Positions 51,513-60,200 of a stretch of 62,674 nt of DNA are shown piece by piece. The notes below the pieces were generated by a model, which was not told the origin of the DNA, did not search any database, and saw only the letters and a program-made list of their open reading frames with translations. This DNA comes from Sinomonas sp. ASV322. Its GTDB lineage: Bacteria; Actinomycetota; Actinomycetes; Actinomycetales; Micrococcaceae. The position numbers were made by a program, and so were the translations under genes. The DNA is taken from contig NZ_JAVFJJ010000020.1 in the NCBI RefSeq assembly GCF_030908245.1, positions 1-62,674 of the forward strand, written 5' to 3'. How positions within the stretch are numbered: the stretch's first letter is position 1; every line of letters starts with the position of its first letter.

Positions 51513-51707
51513 ATGGACGGCCTACCAGCGGCATTAATCGTGATCGCGTTCGTGGGATGGTGCGCTTTACTCGTCAAAGCCACGACCGACATCATGAGCA
51601 CACAGCAAAGCCAATAAGCTAAGGTGGCGTGGGCCATCATTGTCTGGGCTATGCCACTTGTAGGGCTGATCGCCTGGGCATACTTACGCAGACGTCCAAA
51701 GAAATGA
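51513..51707 (+). pseudogene. PLDc_N-domain membrane protein gene with an in-frame TAA
   Basis: ATG 51513 follows GGGGGGAG. Codons 1-34 give one membrane helix (LPAALIVIAFVGWCALLVKA) and end STQQSQ at TAA 51615-51617. The same frame then continues AKVAWAIIVWAMPLVGLIAW and AYLRRRPKK to TGA at 51705. Together these are one PLDc_N-type two-helix domain (family second half: AKxxWxxxxLxxPxxGPxxYxxxGR). A single CAA-to-TAA change would explain the break. GTG 51624 could restart the second helix alone. Confidence 0.75.
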
Positions 51708-51819
51708 CCTTTGACCCAGCGGCACCGCCCCCCGGTCAGCGGTCGATGCCCACCGAGCCAGGCTCCGCCGTCATCCGCCTCTCCTCGACGCTGCCCTCAC
51801 CCCGTGGAACCATGAGGCC

Positions 51820-52365
51820 ATGAGACCGGGTACAGCACTCGGCACCGCGATCATCGCCGCCGCTCTGCTCCTTGCGTCGTGCGGCAACGGCACCCCGGGC
51901 GGCGGCGGCACCGGGGCGTCGGGAGGCGGCAGTGCGACGGCGACCTCGGCGACAGTCAGCGCGGGGACGATCAGGCCCGGCACCGCTCCGCCCTCCCCGC
52001 CGCCATCGAGCACGACGACGCCGCTCCCCACCGCGACGAGCACGCCGCCGCTCGAGCCGCCGTCGGGCGCCGGAGCCTACGGCTACGTCACCGCGGGGCC
52101 GACGTGTCCGGTCGAACGGCCGGACCAGCCCTGTCCCCCACGGCCGGTCTCGGCGGCCATCGACGCCCGCGATTCGAACGGCACCACCGTGGCGTCAACC
52201 CACAGCGACTCCTTCGGCAGATACACGCTCGGCCTCTCCCCCGGGAGCTACGTACTCGTCGTCGTCACCTCGAACGGATGGCCCCGCTGCCCCGAAACCC
52301 GAGTGGCGGTGCAGCCCGGCGTAGCCGTGCGCGCGGATATCTCGTGCGACACGGGCATTCGGTGA
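51820..52365 (+). CDS. Lipoprotein with carboxypeptidase-regulatory-like domain
   Basis: Protein of 181 aa. Signal MRPGTALGTAIIAAALLLAS with lipobox LASC; a Gly/Ser/Thr/Pro-rich spacer; then a beta-sandwich with VSAAIDARDSNGTTVASTHS, FGRYTLGLSPGSYVLVV and a Cys pair (GWPRCPETR, ISCDTG). Surface-exposed, function unknown. Its last 85 bases are duplicated upstream of tyrS. Confidence 0.8.
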   Translation: MRPGTALGTAIIAAALLLASCGNGTPGGGGTGASGGGSATATSATVSAGTIRPGTAPPSPPPSSTTTPLPTATSTPPLEPPSGAGAYGYVTAGPTCPVERPDQPCPPRPVSAAIDARDSNGTTVASTHSDSFGRYTLGLSPGSYVLVVVTSNGWPRCPETRVAVQPGVAVRADISCDTGIR

Positions 52366-52471
52366 AGCTAGCAGGACCCCCACGCAGCTCCGGAGCCATA
52401 GACCACAGAACCCCGAAGCTTTGAGGAGACGCCGTGTACCTGGCCCCGCAGTCCCGCTACTTCCAGAGCCC

Positions 52472-53395
52472 TCACCGCCGGGACAAAGCGATCTCCGACT
52501 CGACCCGGGTCAGCTTCTCCGGGTTGCGCACGTAGTAGGCGCCCGTGACTCTGCCCTGCTCGACTCGGACCGTGAGGACGCCGTCGAGCTCGCCGTTGAG
52601 GCGGAACACGAGCGCCGGGCTGCCGTTGACCGTGGTCGGCTCGGTGGTGACCGTAGCCCGGGTCTTGGCGAAGCCGCCGACGAGCATGCGCACGACCTTG
52701 TCGGCCCCGACGATGGGCCGTCGCGCCGCCTGCCGCAGCCCGCCGCCGTCGCCCATGTACACGACGTCGGGAGCAAGCACGTCAAGGAGTCTCCGAAGGT
52801 CACCGGTCTCGACGGCGTGCTGCATCGACGCAAGGGCCGCTCTCGTCTCGCGAGCTGAGACCGCTTGGCGGGGCCGTCGGGCATCCACGTGCGCACGGGC
52901 GCGGTGGGCGATCTGGCGGACGGCCGCCGGGCTCTTGTCGACGGCGGCAGCGATCTCGTCATAGCCAGTGTCGAACACCTCGCGCAGCACGAACACGGCG
53001 CGCTCAGTCGGCGACAGCGTCTCAAGGACCACCATCAGGGCCGTCGACAGACTGTCGGCCAGCTCGACATCCTCGGCCACATCCGGGGAGGTGAGCATCG
53101 GCTCCGGAAGCCACGGACCCACGTAGGTCTCCTTGCGCCGGGTCAGGGTGCGCAGGCGATTGAGTGCCTGGCGCGTGGTGATCCGGACGAGGTAGGCGCG
53201 CTCGTCGCGCACCTCGCCGAGGTCGACGCCGACCCACCGAAGCCACGTCTCCTGGAGGACGTCCTCGGCGTCGGCCGCCGAGCCGAGCATCTCGTAGGCG
53301 ACAGTGAAGAGCAGGTTGCGGTGGGACACGAAGGCCTCTGTCGAGGCGTCCATCGCGGAGCCGCTCACCGGCGTGCTTCCCTCAGCGTTTGTCAT
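52472..53395 (-). CDS. ECF41-type RNA polymerase sigma factor (SigJ-like)
   Basis: Protein of 307 aa from ATG 53395. Sigma region 2 (NLLFTVAYEMLGSAADAEDV, LQETWLRW), the linker motif GPWLPEP characteristic of ECF41, region 4 (LSPTERAVFVLREVFDTGYD, EIAAAVDKSPAAVRQIAHRA) and a C-terminal SnoaL-like domain (VYMGDGGGLRQAARRPIVGA, NPEKL) that modulates activity in this group. It lies 11 bases after a FAD oxidoreductase gene; this pairing is the family's standard context. Confidence 0.93.
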   Translation of the reverse strand: MTNAEGSTPVSGSAMDASTEAFVSHRNLLFTVAYEMLGSAADAEDVLQETWLRWVGVDLGEVRDERAYLVRITTRQALNRLRTLTRRKETYVGPWLPEPMLTSPDVAEDVELADSLSTALMVVLETLSPTERAVFVLREVFDTGYDEIAAAVDKSPAAVRQIAHRARAHVDARRPRQAVSARETRAALASMQHAVETGDLRRLLDVLAPDVVYMGDGGGLRQAARRPIVGADKVVRMLVGGFAKTRATVTTEPTTVNGSPALVFRLNGELDGVLTVRVEQGRVTGAYYVRNPEKLTRVESEIALSRR

Positions 53396-53406
53396 CGCCG
53401 CCCAAC

Positions 53407-54606
53407 TTAGCCTGCCCGTCCGGAGACCACCAGCCCGGCTGCCCGCTGGGCCGCAACGCGCTCGACGCGCCTGGAATCCTTCACGATCCACGAATGCGAG
53501 CCGGGCTTGTGCGCCTCCTTCGCGAGCTGATCGATTGGGCTCGCACACGCAGCCTCCTTGAGGACTGCGCCGGGCCGCCCCGGCACGTGGAGCCTGATCG
53601 CCGTATCATCGAACCGTGCCAGCTGGAAGACGCCGGCGCTACGTCCAAGGCTCACGCACATCGCGGCGATCCCTCGGGTGAACTCCGCTGGGCTCTCACC
53701 GGCGATTCGGGACAGGACCGTGTCCGCGGCGTGCGATCCGAGCGGCAATGCGGCCTGACAGCTCATCCTCAACGGCATGCCCGACGGCGACGCGGCGTCG
53801 CCCGTGGCCACGATGCGCTCGTCGTCGACGCTCGTGAGGGTCTCGTCGGCAAGAAGACGGCCGACGACGTCGACGCTCAGGCCGCTGCGTGCCGCGAGGT
53901 CAGAGGCGGCGAAGCCCGCGGCCCAGATCGTCACCGCGCTCGCGAGCTCCCGCCCGTCGGCCAGACGGACGGCCTCGGCCGTCACTTCGACAACCTTCGC
54001 GCCCGGGCCGTCGAGGACCCGCACCCCCAGCCTTGCGAGGGCCTTGGCCACCGAGCGCCGACCGCTGGGATGCAGATATGGACCCAGCTGCCCGCCGCAC
54101 ACGAGGGTAACGGCACGGCCGCGTTCGCCGAGTTCGGCGGCCATTTCGATGCCGAGCGGGCCTCCGCCCACCACCGTAATTGGCGCCGCGGCAGGCAAAG
54201 AGTCGACGACGGCGCGCAACTCGCGTGCGTCCTCGAGGCTGGCCATCGTGCGGGCGAATTCGGCCGCCCCGGGCACGCGGGCAGCGGCTTTGTCGCTTCC
54301 GACGGCGTAGACGAGGTAGTCGTAGGAGATGGTGCCGCCCGACGCCAGCTCGAGAGCGCACTCGGCCGCGTCGATCCTCGTCACGGTGTCGATGACGAGC
54401 CGGACGCTTTCGGCGAGGACCTCGCGGAAGTCGCGGACGGCGTCGTGCGTGCGCCCGACCAGCTGGTGGAGGCGGACCCTCTCGACGAACTCCGGGCGCG
54501 GATTGACCAGAGTTACGGCCACGTCAGCGCGCTGCGTCAGGCGGTTCGCCGCCATCACGCCGGAATACCCGCCGCCGATCAGGACGACGTTGATGCTCTC
54601 AGTCAC
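53407..54606 (-). CDS. NAD(P)/FAD-dependent oxidoreductase (NDH-2-like)
   Basis: Protein of 399 aa from GTG 54606, with AAAGGAGACACC upstream. FAD-binding VVLIGGGYSGVMAANRL, NAD-binding ITVVGGGPLGIEMAAELGER, and the second FAD motif RIVATGDAA. Type II NADH dehydrogenase-like family without an obvious membrane anchor. It is the partner gene of the downstream ECF41 sigma factor and probably its regulatory target. Confidence 0.92.
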   Translation of the reverse strand: MTESINVVLIGGGYSGVMAANRLTQRADVAVTLVNPRPEFVERVRLHQLVGRTHDAVRDFREVLAESVRLVIDTVTRIDAAECALELASGGTISYDYLVYAVGSDKAAARVPGAAEFARTMASLEDARELRAVVDSLPAAAPITVVGGGPLGIEMAAELGERGRAVTLVCGGQLGPYLHPSGRRSVAKALARLGVRVLDGPGAKVVEVTAEAVRLADGRELASAVTIWAAGFAASDLAARSGLSVDVVGRLLADETLTSVDDERIVATGDAASPSGMPLRMSCQAALPLGSHAADTVLSRIAGESPAEFTRGIAAMCVSLGRSAGVFQLARFDDTAIRLHVPGRPGAVLKEAACASPIDQLAKEAHKPGSHSWIVKDSRRVERVAAQRAAGLVVSGRAG

Positions 54607-54656
54607 GGTGTCTCCTTTGGGTTTCAGGTCCCGCGTTGAGCGGATTCCGACCACAA

Positions 54657-54683
54657 GACACCAGTCAATCGATGGTTGTGACA
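54657..54683 (-). promoter_or_regulatory. ECF41-type promoter of the oxidoreductase-sigma operon
   Basis: On the minus strand TGTCACA (54683-54677) is followed by exactly 16 bases and TGTC (54660-54657). The published ECF41 consensus, as I recall it, is TGTCACA-N16-CGTC. It lies about 50 bases upstream of the GTG start, implying autoregulation. Confidence 0.8.
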
Positions 54684-54717
54684 AATCCTCCTCGGTGCCC
54701 CGCTCGCGCCTTGATCG

Positions 54718-55164
54718 ATGACGGCGTGTCAGACTGCTCTCGTGAAGGGCGTTCGAATCGCGACCGCTTGTCTGATGGCTCTGGCCCCAACCGGATGCTC
54801 CGAGGCCGTGCCCACGTCAATCGAGCCGAGGCCTTGGCCGTCCGCGACTCTCACCGCGGCCCAAGGACCGGCCTCACTGTCCCCGCTACACCTATGCAAC
54901 GCACGCGTCCCGGCCCCCAACACGACAAAGCGGTCGGACCTTCCAGACGCCCCCGCGGGGGCCGATCTGCTCTGGTTCCCCGGAGTCAATGCCGGGACCT
55001 CGAACGGGCTTCAGCCCTGCGGAACACTGCACACCCACATCAGCAGTGATCAAGCCCGCGCGCTGGTCGCCGGGATCAAGGCACTCCCCGGCCCCGCCCA
55101 AGGAGGGGTTAACTGCCCGGCCGACGACGGCGCCTTTGTTCAGCTCGGGTTCCCGACCCTGTGA
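54718..55164 (+). CDS. Putative lipoprotein
   Basis: 148 aa from ATG 54718, or 140 from GTG 54742. GVRIATACLMALAPTGC looks like a lipoprotein signal with a weak lipobox. The mature chain holds ADLLWFPGVNAGTSNGLQPC, THISSDQARALVAGIKAL and VNCPADDGAFVQLGF with a likely Cys pair. Divergent from the ECF41 operon. No family recognised. Confidence 0.65.
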   Translation: MTACQTALVKGVRIATACLMALAPTGCSEAVPTSIEPRPWPSATLTAAQGPASLSPLHLCNARVPAPNTTKRSDLPDAPAGADLLWFPGVNAGTSNGLQPCGTLHTHISSDQARALVAGIKALPGPAQGGVNCPADDGAFVQLGFPTL

Positions 55165-55285
55165 GGAGACATCAGCTTCCGCCTGGCGCTACACGGATGT
55201 GCATTCGACGTTCCACGCGACATCGGTGACCTCGGACCGTGGCCCACCGACATGGGCCCAGAACCCCGCCTGTGACATCTCACCT

Positions 55286-55783
55286 CTAAATGAGGACATC
55301 ACAAGCATGAACACCCGGCAGGGTTCCCAACCCGATTACGGCCTGAGCCACGCGCTGCAACCACGTGCCCGAAAGATCAATCAATGGTCGTAGGGCTTCC
55401 CGGGTTCTCGGGTTCTCGGCCAATGCTCCTTCGAAGTCCGCTCGCGACTGGAGAACACAGAAGTGGTTTCCGCCGGGATCGGCCATCATTGTCCAGCCTT
55501 CTTGACCGGTCTGCCCAATATCGACCAGAGAAGCCCCGAGCTCGAGCGCACGATCGACGCAGGCGCGCTGGTCTTCGGGGCGGAGGTCGAGATGGATCGC
55601 ACTGTCGGCGGGCGGCAGCACAGAGGGCTGGATGAGCAGCGCCGGACCGTAGTCCCCGACGAGCATCACAGAATCGCTGCGGTTCGGGGCGACGCGGTAA
55701 CCAAGCAAATCACGCCAGAACCGTGCAACTTCTTTTGGACGATCGGTCTTGAGCGTGACCGTCGCAATGCTGACCTCGACCAT
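55286..55783 (-). CDS. VOC family protein
   Basis: Protein of 165 aa from ATG 55783 (MVEVSIATVTLKTDRPKEVA). RFWRDLLGYRVAPNRSDSVM, AIHLDLRPEDQRACVDRALE and MMADPGGNHFCVLQ are the expected VOC blocks (Glyoxalase_6 type), with His and Asp at metal-ligand-like positions. A helical C-terminal extension of about 40 residues is atypical and may be readthrough of an altered 3' end. Confidence 0.85.
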   Translation of the reverse strand: MVEVSIATVTLKTDRPKEVARFWRDLLGYRVAPNRSDSVMLVGDYGPALLIQPSVLPPADSAIHLDLRPEDQRACVDRALELGASLVDIGQTGQEGWTMMADPGGNHFCVLQSRADFEGALAENPRTREALRPLIDLSGTWLQRVAQAVIGLGTLPGVHACDVLI

Positions 55784-55878
55784 AGAACCAATTCTTCCGG
55801 AGGCCTGAAAGAGAACGCCAACATACATGGCGCTCACGGCTGAGGAATCAGGTCCTCGAGAACCAGAACATCCTCGCG

Positions 55879-56313
55879 TTGGCGGTCGATCAAGACGTGG
55901 CACCCGCTTTCGAGGAGTACATCGGTGCGTATACGGCTTGGGGAACCCAGATGTTCGGCGTCTTCGACCAGGGCGTGAACACCATGCTCACCGCCATCAC
56001 GACCCAGGAAGCTACCGACCAGCCCCACCTTTACAAGAACGCGATTGGCGTCACCGTGGCCGACGCGACGGAAGAGCTTTCCCTTGCCAATACCGCGAAA
56101 GCCGGGGCTGACCAGGACGCCGCCTATTGCACCCAGTCAGCGAACGGCTTGCAGTCACAGCTCGACGCCCTGAGAGCCGATGCAACCAAGTTCAACCTCG
56201 GGGCCGTGCCCGGCACGATCGGGGAAATCGCAACCGTCGTCGGAGCGGTAATCGCCGCCATCCCGTTGGGTGAGTGCCCTCGCCGGGGCCGCCGTGCCTC
56301 AGCCAGACCATGA
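55879..56313 (+). CDS. Hypothetical protein, N-terminus probably frameshifted
   Basis: 144 aa from TTG 55879. Sequence VDQDVAPAFEEYIGAYTAWG, FGVFDQGVNTMLTAITTQEA and LQSQLDALRADATKF is helical and looks like a small structural or secreted helical-hairpin protein. In the same frame coding continues upstream (LRNQVLENQNILALA), while ATG 55827 opens MALTAEE in another frame. An indel near 55840 would join them into one protein. No family recognised. Confidence 0.5.
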   Translation: MAVDQDVAPAFEEYIGAYTAWGTQMFGVFDQGVNTMLTAITTQEATDQPHLYKNAIGVTVADATEELSLANTAKAGADQDAAYCTQSANGLQSQLDALRADATKFNLGAVPGTIGEIATVVGAVIAAIPLGECPRRGRRASARP

Positions 56314-56537
56314 GGTGCGCCCCCGCGCCGGAACAAGGAACGGCGCGGGGCGCTCGCCCAGCATGCCACGAGTCGCTGACAAATCATCTCGACCTAGAGA
56401 TCCGACCTCGGCCGCTGCCGAGTTGAGGCCGCAAGCAGCTCGGCCGAGCATTGCCCAGTTACTCGATGAGCCGTTCCGGGGCGCCTGTTCGATAGCATTG
56501 CCGGCACGTGCCCAATCCGTGCCATGATTGTCAGGTT

Positions 56538-56975
56538 TCACTCTTCTATTGGCCCGTTGAGGGTCACCACGTACCGATCATCGCCACTTATCTCGTCGGC
56601 GGCAATCGATCCTAGATCGAGGTAGTCCACCGAGATCCAGTACGTGCCCGGGGCGACCTCGATCGTGCCCCCGCTGGCGCCGTTGTCCGACACTCCGGAA
56701 ACAACCAGCGTTCCGGAGGGAACGGCGAGAACGCCGCGCGATGTTCGATCCGACCGTCCCAGCAGTGGTTCGCCGCCACCGAGCCTTATGACGACGGGGA
56801 CGTGGAAGGCCCGCATAGTGCCCACTGCTATGTAGCCGTCCCCTTGGACGAACATCTCCTCAATGGTCTCTGGGGTCCACTTCTCGTAGAGGTCCCCCCA
56901 GTCGGCGAGAGAGTCGAAGACGAGGAACTGTTTGAAATCCGTGTCGACATTGAACTCGAACTCCACCGTGGCCAT
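56538..56975 (-). CDS. Hypothetical protein, possible second immunity protein
   Basis: Protein of 145 aa from ATG 56975 (AAGGTGAGGTCG upstream; ATG 56993 is an alternative overlapping the previous gene). Beta-rich: FNVDTDFKQFLVFDSLADWG, WTPETIEEMFVQGDGYIAVG, GTIEVAPGTYWISVDYLDLG. The first half loosely recalls ComJ-type nuclease inhibitors. Third gene of the Rhs operon. Confidence 0.55.
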   Translation of the reverse strand: MATVEFEFNVDTDFKQFLVFDSLADWGDLYEKWTPETIEEMFVQGDGYIAVGTMRAFHVPVVIRLGGGEPLLGRSDRTSRGVLAVPSGTLVVSGVSDNGASGGTIEVAPGTYWISVDYLDLGSIAADEISGDDRYVVTLNGPIEE

Positions 56976-56985
56976 CGACCTCACC

Positions 56986-57234
56986 TTATTCATGGCGTCG
57001 GTCTGCCAAAACCGCGTTGAGGATCCCCCAGGGTGCGCCGTCTATGTCGTGAAACTCCTCGTGTTCGAGCCGCGCATAGCGCTCATCCGTCATCCACGGC
57101 GGCCGCTCGGTGGCAATCTGCAGCTCCGGGTACAGTGCGAGGATCTCCTCGGCGGATCTTGCAAAGATGATCCCCCACAAGCCACCCATGCCGTAGTCGT
57201 AGGCAACAAGGAACGATTTCTTGCTATCGGCCAT
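56986..57234 (-). CDS. Candidate immunity protein of the Rhs toxin
   Basis: Protein of 82 aa from ATG 57234 behind GGAGGGCC, 12 bases after the Rhs stop. SFLVAYDYGMGGLWGIIFAR, SAEEILALYPELQIATERPP and GAPWGILNAVLADRR. Small acidic protein directly downstream of a polymorphic toxin: the standard place for the cognate immunity gene. Similar YDYGMGGLW proteins are, to my recollection, common next to actinobacterial toxins. Confidence 0.7.
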   Translation of the reverse strand: MADSKKSFLVAYDYGMGGLWGIIFARSAEEILALYPELQIATERPPWMTDERYARLEHEEFHDIDGAPWGILNAVLADRRHE

Positions 57235-57246
57235 GGCCCTCCACTC

Positions 57247-60200
57247 TCAGAATCTTACGAATTGAAGTCCGCCGACATCGATCGGGAACTGTGTGGTCAC
57301 CTCCGTGCCCCCGCCAGGCTGGCCGTAGAGGGGCTGGACCGTCGATGGCGTCGATGGGCATTGAACACGACAGGCAGGAATCTCAAAGTACCCGTCCGGA
57401 GTCCTGTTCAACGCAAGTTTCGCTTGTGCCTCGGCTCCAGTTGCAAACTTGTCCGGAGTAAGCCAGATTTTGCCCGACGACAGGCCCGGCAAGATCTCTC
57501 CGCCCTTGGAGATCGCGTCAGCAGCCTCCTGCGTGGTGTAGTGCCGGAGCGCGGAGGCCGCTCCCGTTTCGAGAGCTCCGGCAGCTTTCCCGCCGACACC
57601 GAATTTCCCGAATGCGAAGACCATCGCCCCGCTGACGATTGCCTGGTCGCATGCTCCGTGACCCGATAGGCATGAGCTGGTCTGGTCGCTGGTTGCGACT
57701 TCGACTGCCGAGGCCGCGAAGGAGAGCCCGCCGAGGATGGGAGCGGCTTCGATGCAGACCACGGCGACGGTGCCGGCGACGGTGGAGATGCCGTTGGCGA
57801 GGCTGTTGACCATCTTTCGCCAGTCGTATTCGCTGAGCCCGCTCGGGTCGATGAATGCCAAGGGATTCCCGGCGGCGTAGGTGTAGCCGCGGCCGGGGAC
57901 GCCGGCGGGGTCGGGTATGAGGAATCGGCCGTCCACGGGGCTGTAGTCGCGGGCCCCCATTCTGTAGAGGGGCGTGGTGAGGTAGGAGCCGGCGAACTGG
58001 AGCGGGTTCTGCGGCGGGTTCTTTCCCGAAGCTGTTGAGGACCGGGCGTCGCCGTAGGGGTTGTAGCTGTAGCCGAGGACGAGGGCCCCTGTGGGATCGG
58101 TGACTCCCCTGACCGAGCCGAGGGCGTCGGTGAGGTAGCTGTAGGCGTTGCTTCCGGTCGTCATGCTGACCAGGCCGATGCCGTAGTCGTACTTCCGGAC
58201 CGTGGTGTTCTTGTTGCCCTGCTGTTCGAGGGCGAGTTTGCCGTTGATCGGGTCGTAGGTGCTGGTGGTGGTTGTGGTGCCTGCGGTGGTTCCAGTGCGG
58301 TGGCTGTCGCCGTCGTAGGCGTAGCTGGTGGTGGCTGTTCCTGTGGTGACGGAGGTGAGCTGGCTGGCGGCGTTCCAGTTGTAGCTGGACGTGCCGTCAC
58401 TGGTGGTGTTGCCGTCGGCGTCGTACTGGTATGCAGCGGTTCCCTTGAGCCCTGACCTTCCGGTGACGCGCCCCGCGGTGTCGTAGGTGTAGTTGGTGGT
58501 CCCGGCGGGCTGGACTACTGAGGCGATGTTGCCGTCGCCGTCGTAGCTGTACCTGAAATTGGCGTTGGCAGCGGTCGAGGAGCAGGTGCTTGCCGCGTAG
58601 CAGGCAGCCTGGAGTCGGCTCAGCGGGCTGTAGGCGTAACTGTCGGTGGTGCCGTCGATGTTGGCGATCTGGGTGGGGTTGCCGAGTTCGTCCAGCGTGT
58701 ACTGGCTCTTGGTGAGGACCGTGGTGCTCTTCTGCGACTGCACGGACATCGGGCGCCGTGCGGCGTCGATCTGGAGGGTGCTGGTGACCCCGCCTTGCAG
58801 GCTTGTGGTGACCGTGCCTGTCGTGGGGTCGTAGGCGTAGGCGGCGAGGGTGGTGGTGCCAGAGGTGACGGCGGTGAGCCGGCCGTCCTTGTCGTAGGCG
58901 TACTGGGTGGGGGTGCTTCCGTCGGGGAGTTGCCTCGAGATCGGCTCCCCTGCTTCGTCGTACGCGTACTTGTACGTGTTCGAGACGTTGACGAATATGA
59001 CCGAGGCGAGCTGGTTGATGGCGTTGTACGTGTAATAGCTCGTGCCGCGGCCGTCGGTCATGGTGTACCGGTTGCCGTTTTGGTCGTAGGTGAAGCTGAC
59101 CGGGGGCGTGGCGTCGCTGTAGGCGAGCTTGGAGACGAGGCCCTTGGGCGTGCGGGTCATGGTGACGGACCGGCCGCTGGGTGCGGTGGCCTTGGAGATC
59201 CGGCCGGCGGCGTCGTGGTCGTAGGTCCAGGTTCCGGTGCCCGTGGAGGAGATCGTGTTGACGGCGTTGTTGCTGGTGTAGGTGTACGTCGTGACGACCC
59301 CGGCCGGGGATGTGGCGGTGGCGACGTTGCCGTCGACGTCGTAGGTGTATTTCTGCGGCCCGACGCTCGGGTCGGGGCCTTGGACGGACCGTGGCCTGGT
59401 GGTGGTCCCGGAGGTGTAGGCGGTGGTTCCGCCCTTGGCATCGACGAGGTGGTCGATGCGTCCGGTGGGGTCGTAGAACGTTGCCGTGGTGTGGCCGAGC
59501 GGGTCCTTGGTGCTGGTGACCCGGTCCAGGTTGTCCCAGGTCATGGTCGTGCGGTAGGTGTCGGGGTTGGCTCCGGTGACGTTGCCGCGTGGCTCGACGG
59601 TAGAGGTGGCCCTTCCCGCGGCGTCGACGGTGTCGGTGGTGATCTGCCCGCCGGGGCTGGTGACCGAGACGAGGTCGCCCTGCGTTGTGTAGCCGTACTG
59701 GGTGGTTCGGCTGAGGGCGTCGGTCGCCGATTTGAGGGTGCCGTCCGCGTTGTAGGTGTACTGCATCGCAGTGACGGTGCCAGGGGCGCAGGTGATGCTC
59801 GCCCGGGTCACCGTGGCGAGGTTGCCGTACGAGTCGTAAGTGTAGGTGGTCTTGTTCCCGCTGAAGTCGACGAACTGGGTGAGGTCGTTTCGTCCGTTGT
59901 ACGTGTATTGCTCGCTGTAGTTGTCGGAGCCCGCCCGCGAGGTCAGGTTCCCGGCGCTGTCATAGCTGAAGTAGGTGGAGTTCTTGAGCGGGTCGGTGTA
60001 GCTGGTCAGCGTGGCGTTTCCGTCCCAGGCGAACTGCGAGACGTTGCCGTCCGCGTCCGTCTGCGAGTAGAGGTACCCGCCGCTGTAGGTGTGCGTGATG
60101 GTCTTCCCGCGCGGGTCCGTCACCGTCGCCGTGCCGGTCCCGGTGTCAGCTCCCGTCTGGGTCCAGCCGAAGGTGGTGGTGTTCCCATCGGGGTCCAGCT

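Noticed and set aside
51624-51707. Independent 27-residue gene from GTG 51624
   Set aside because: Same frame and same domain as the ORF ending at 51617, and no ribosome site before the GTG; better explained as the second half of a broken gene, though restart cannot be excluded.
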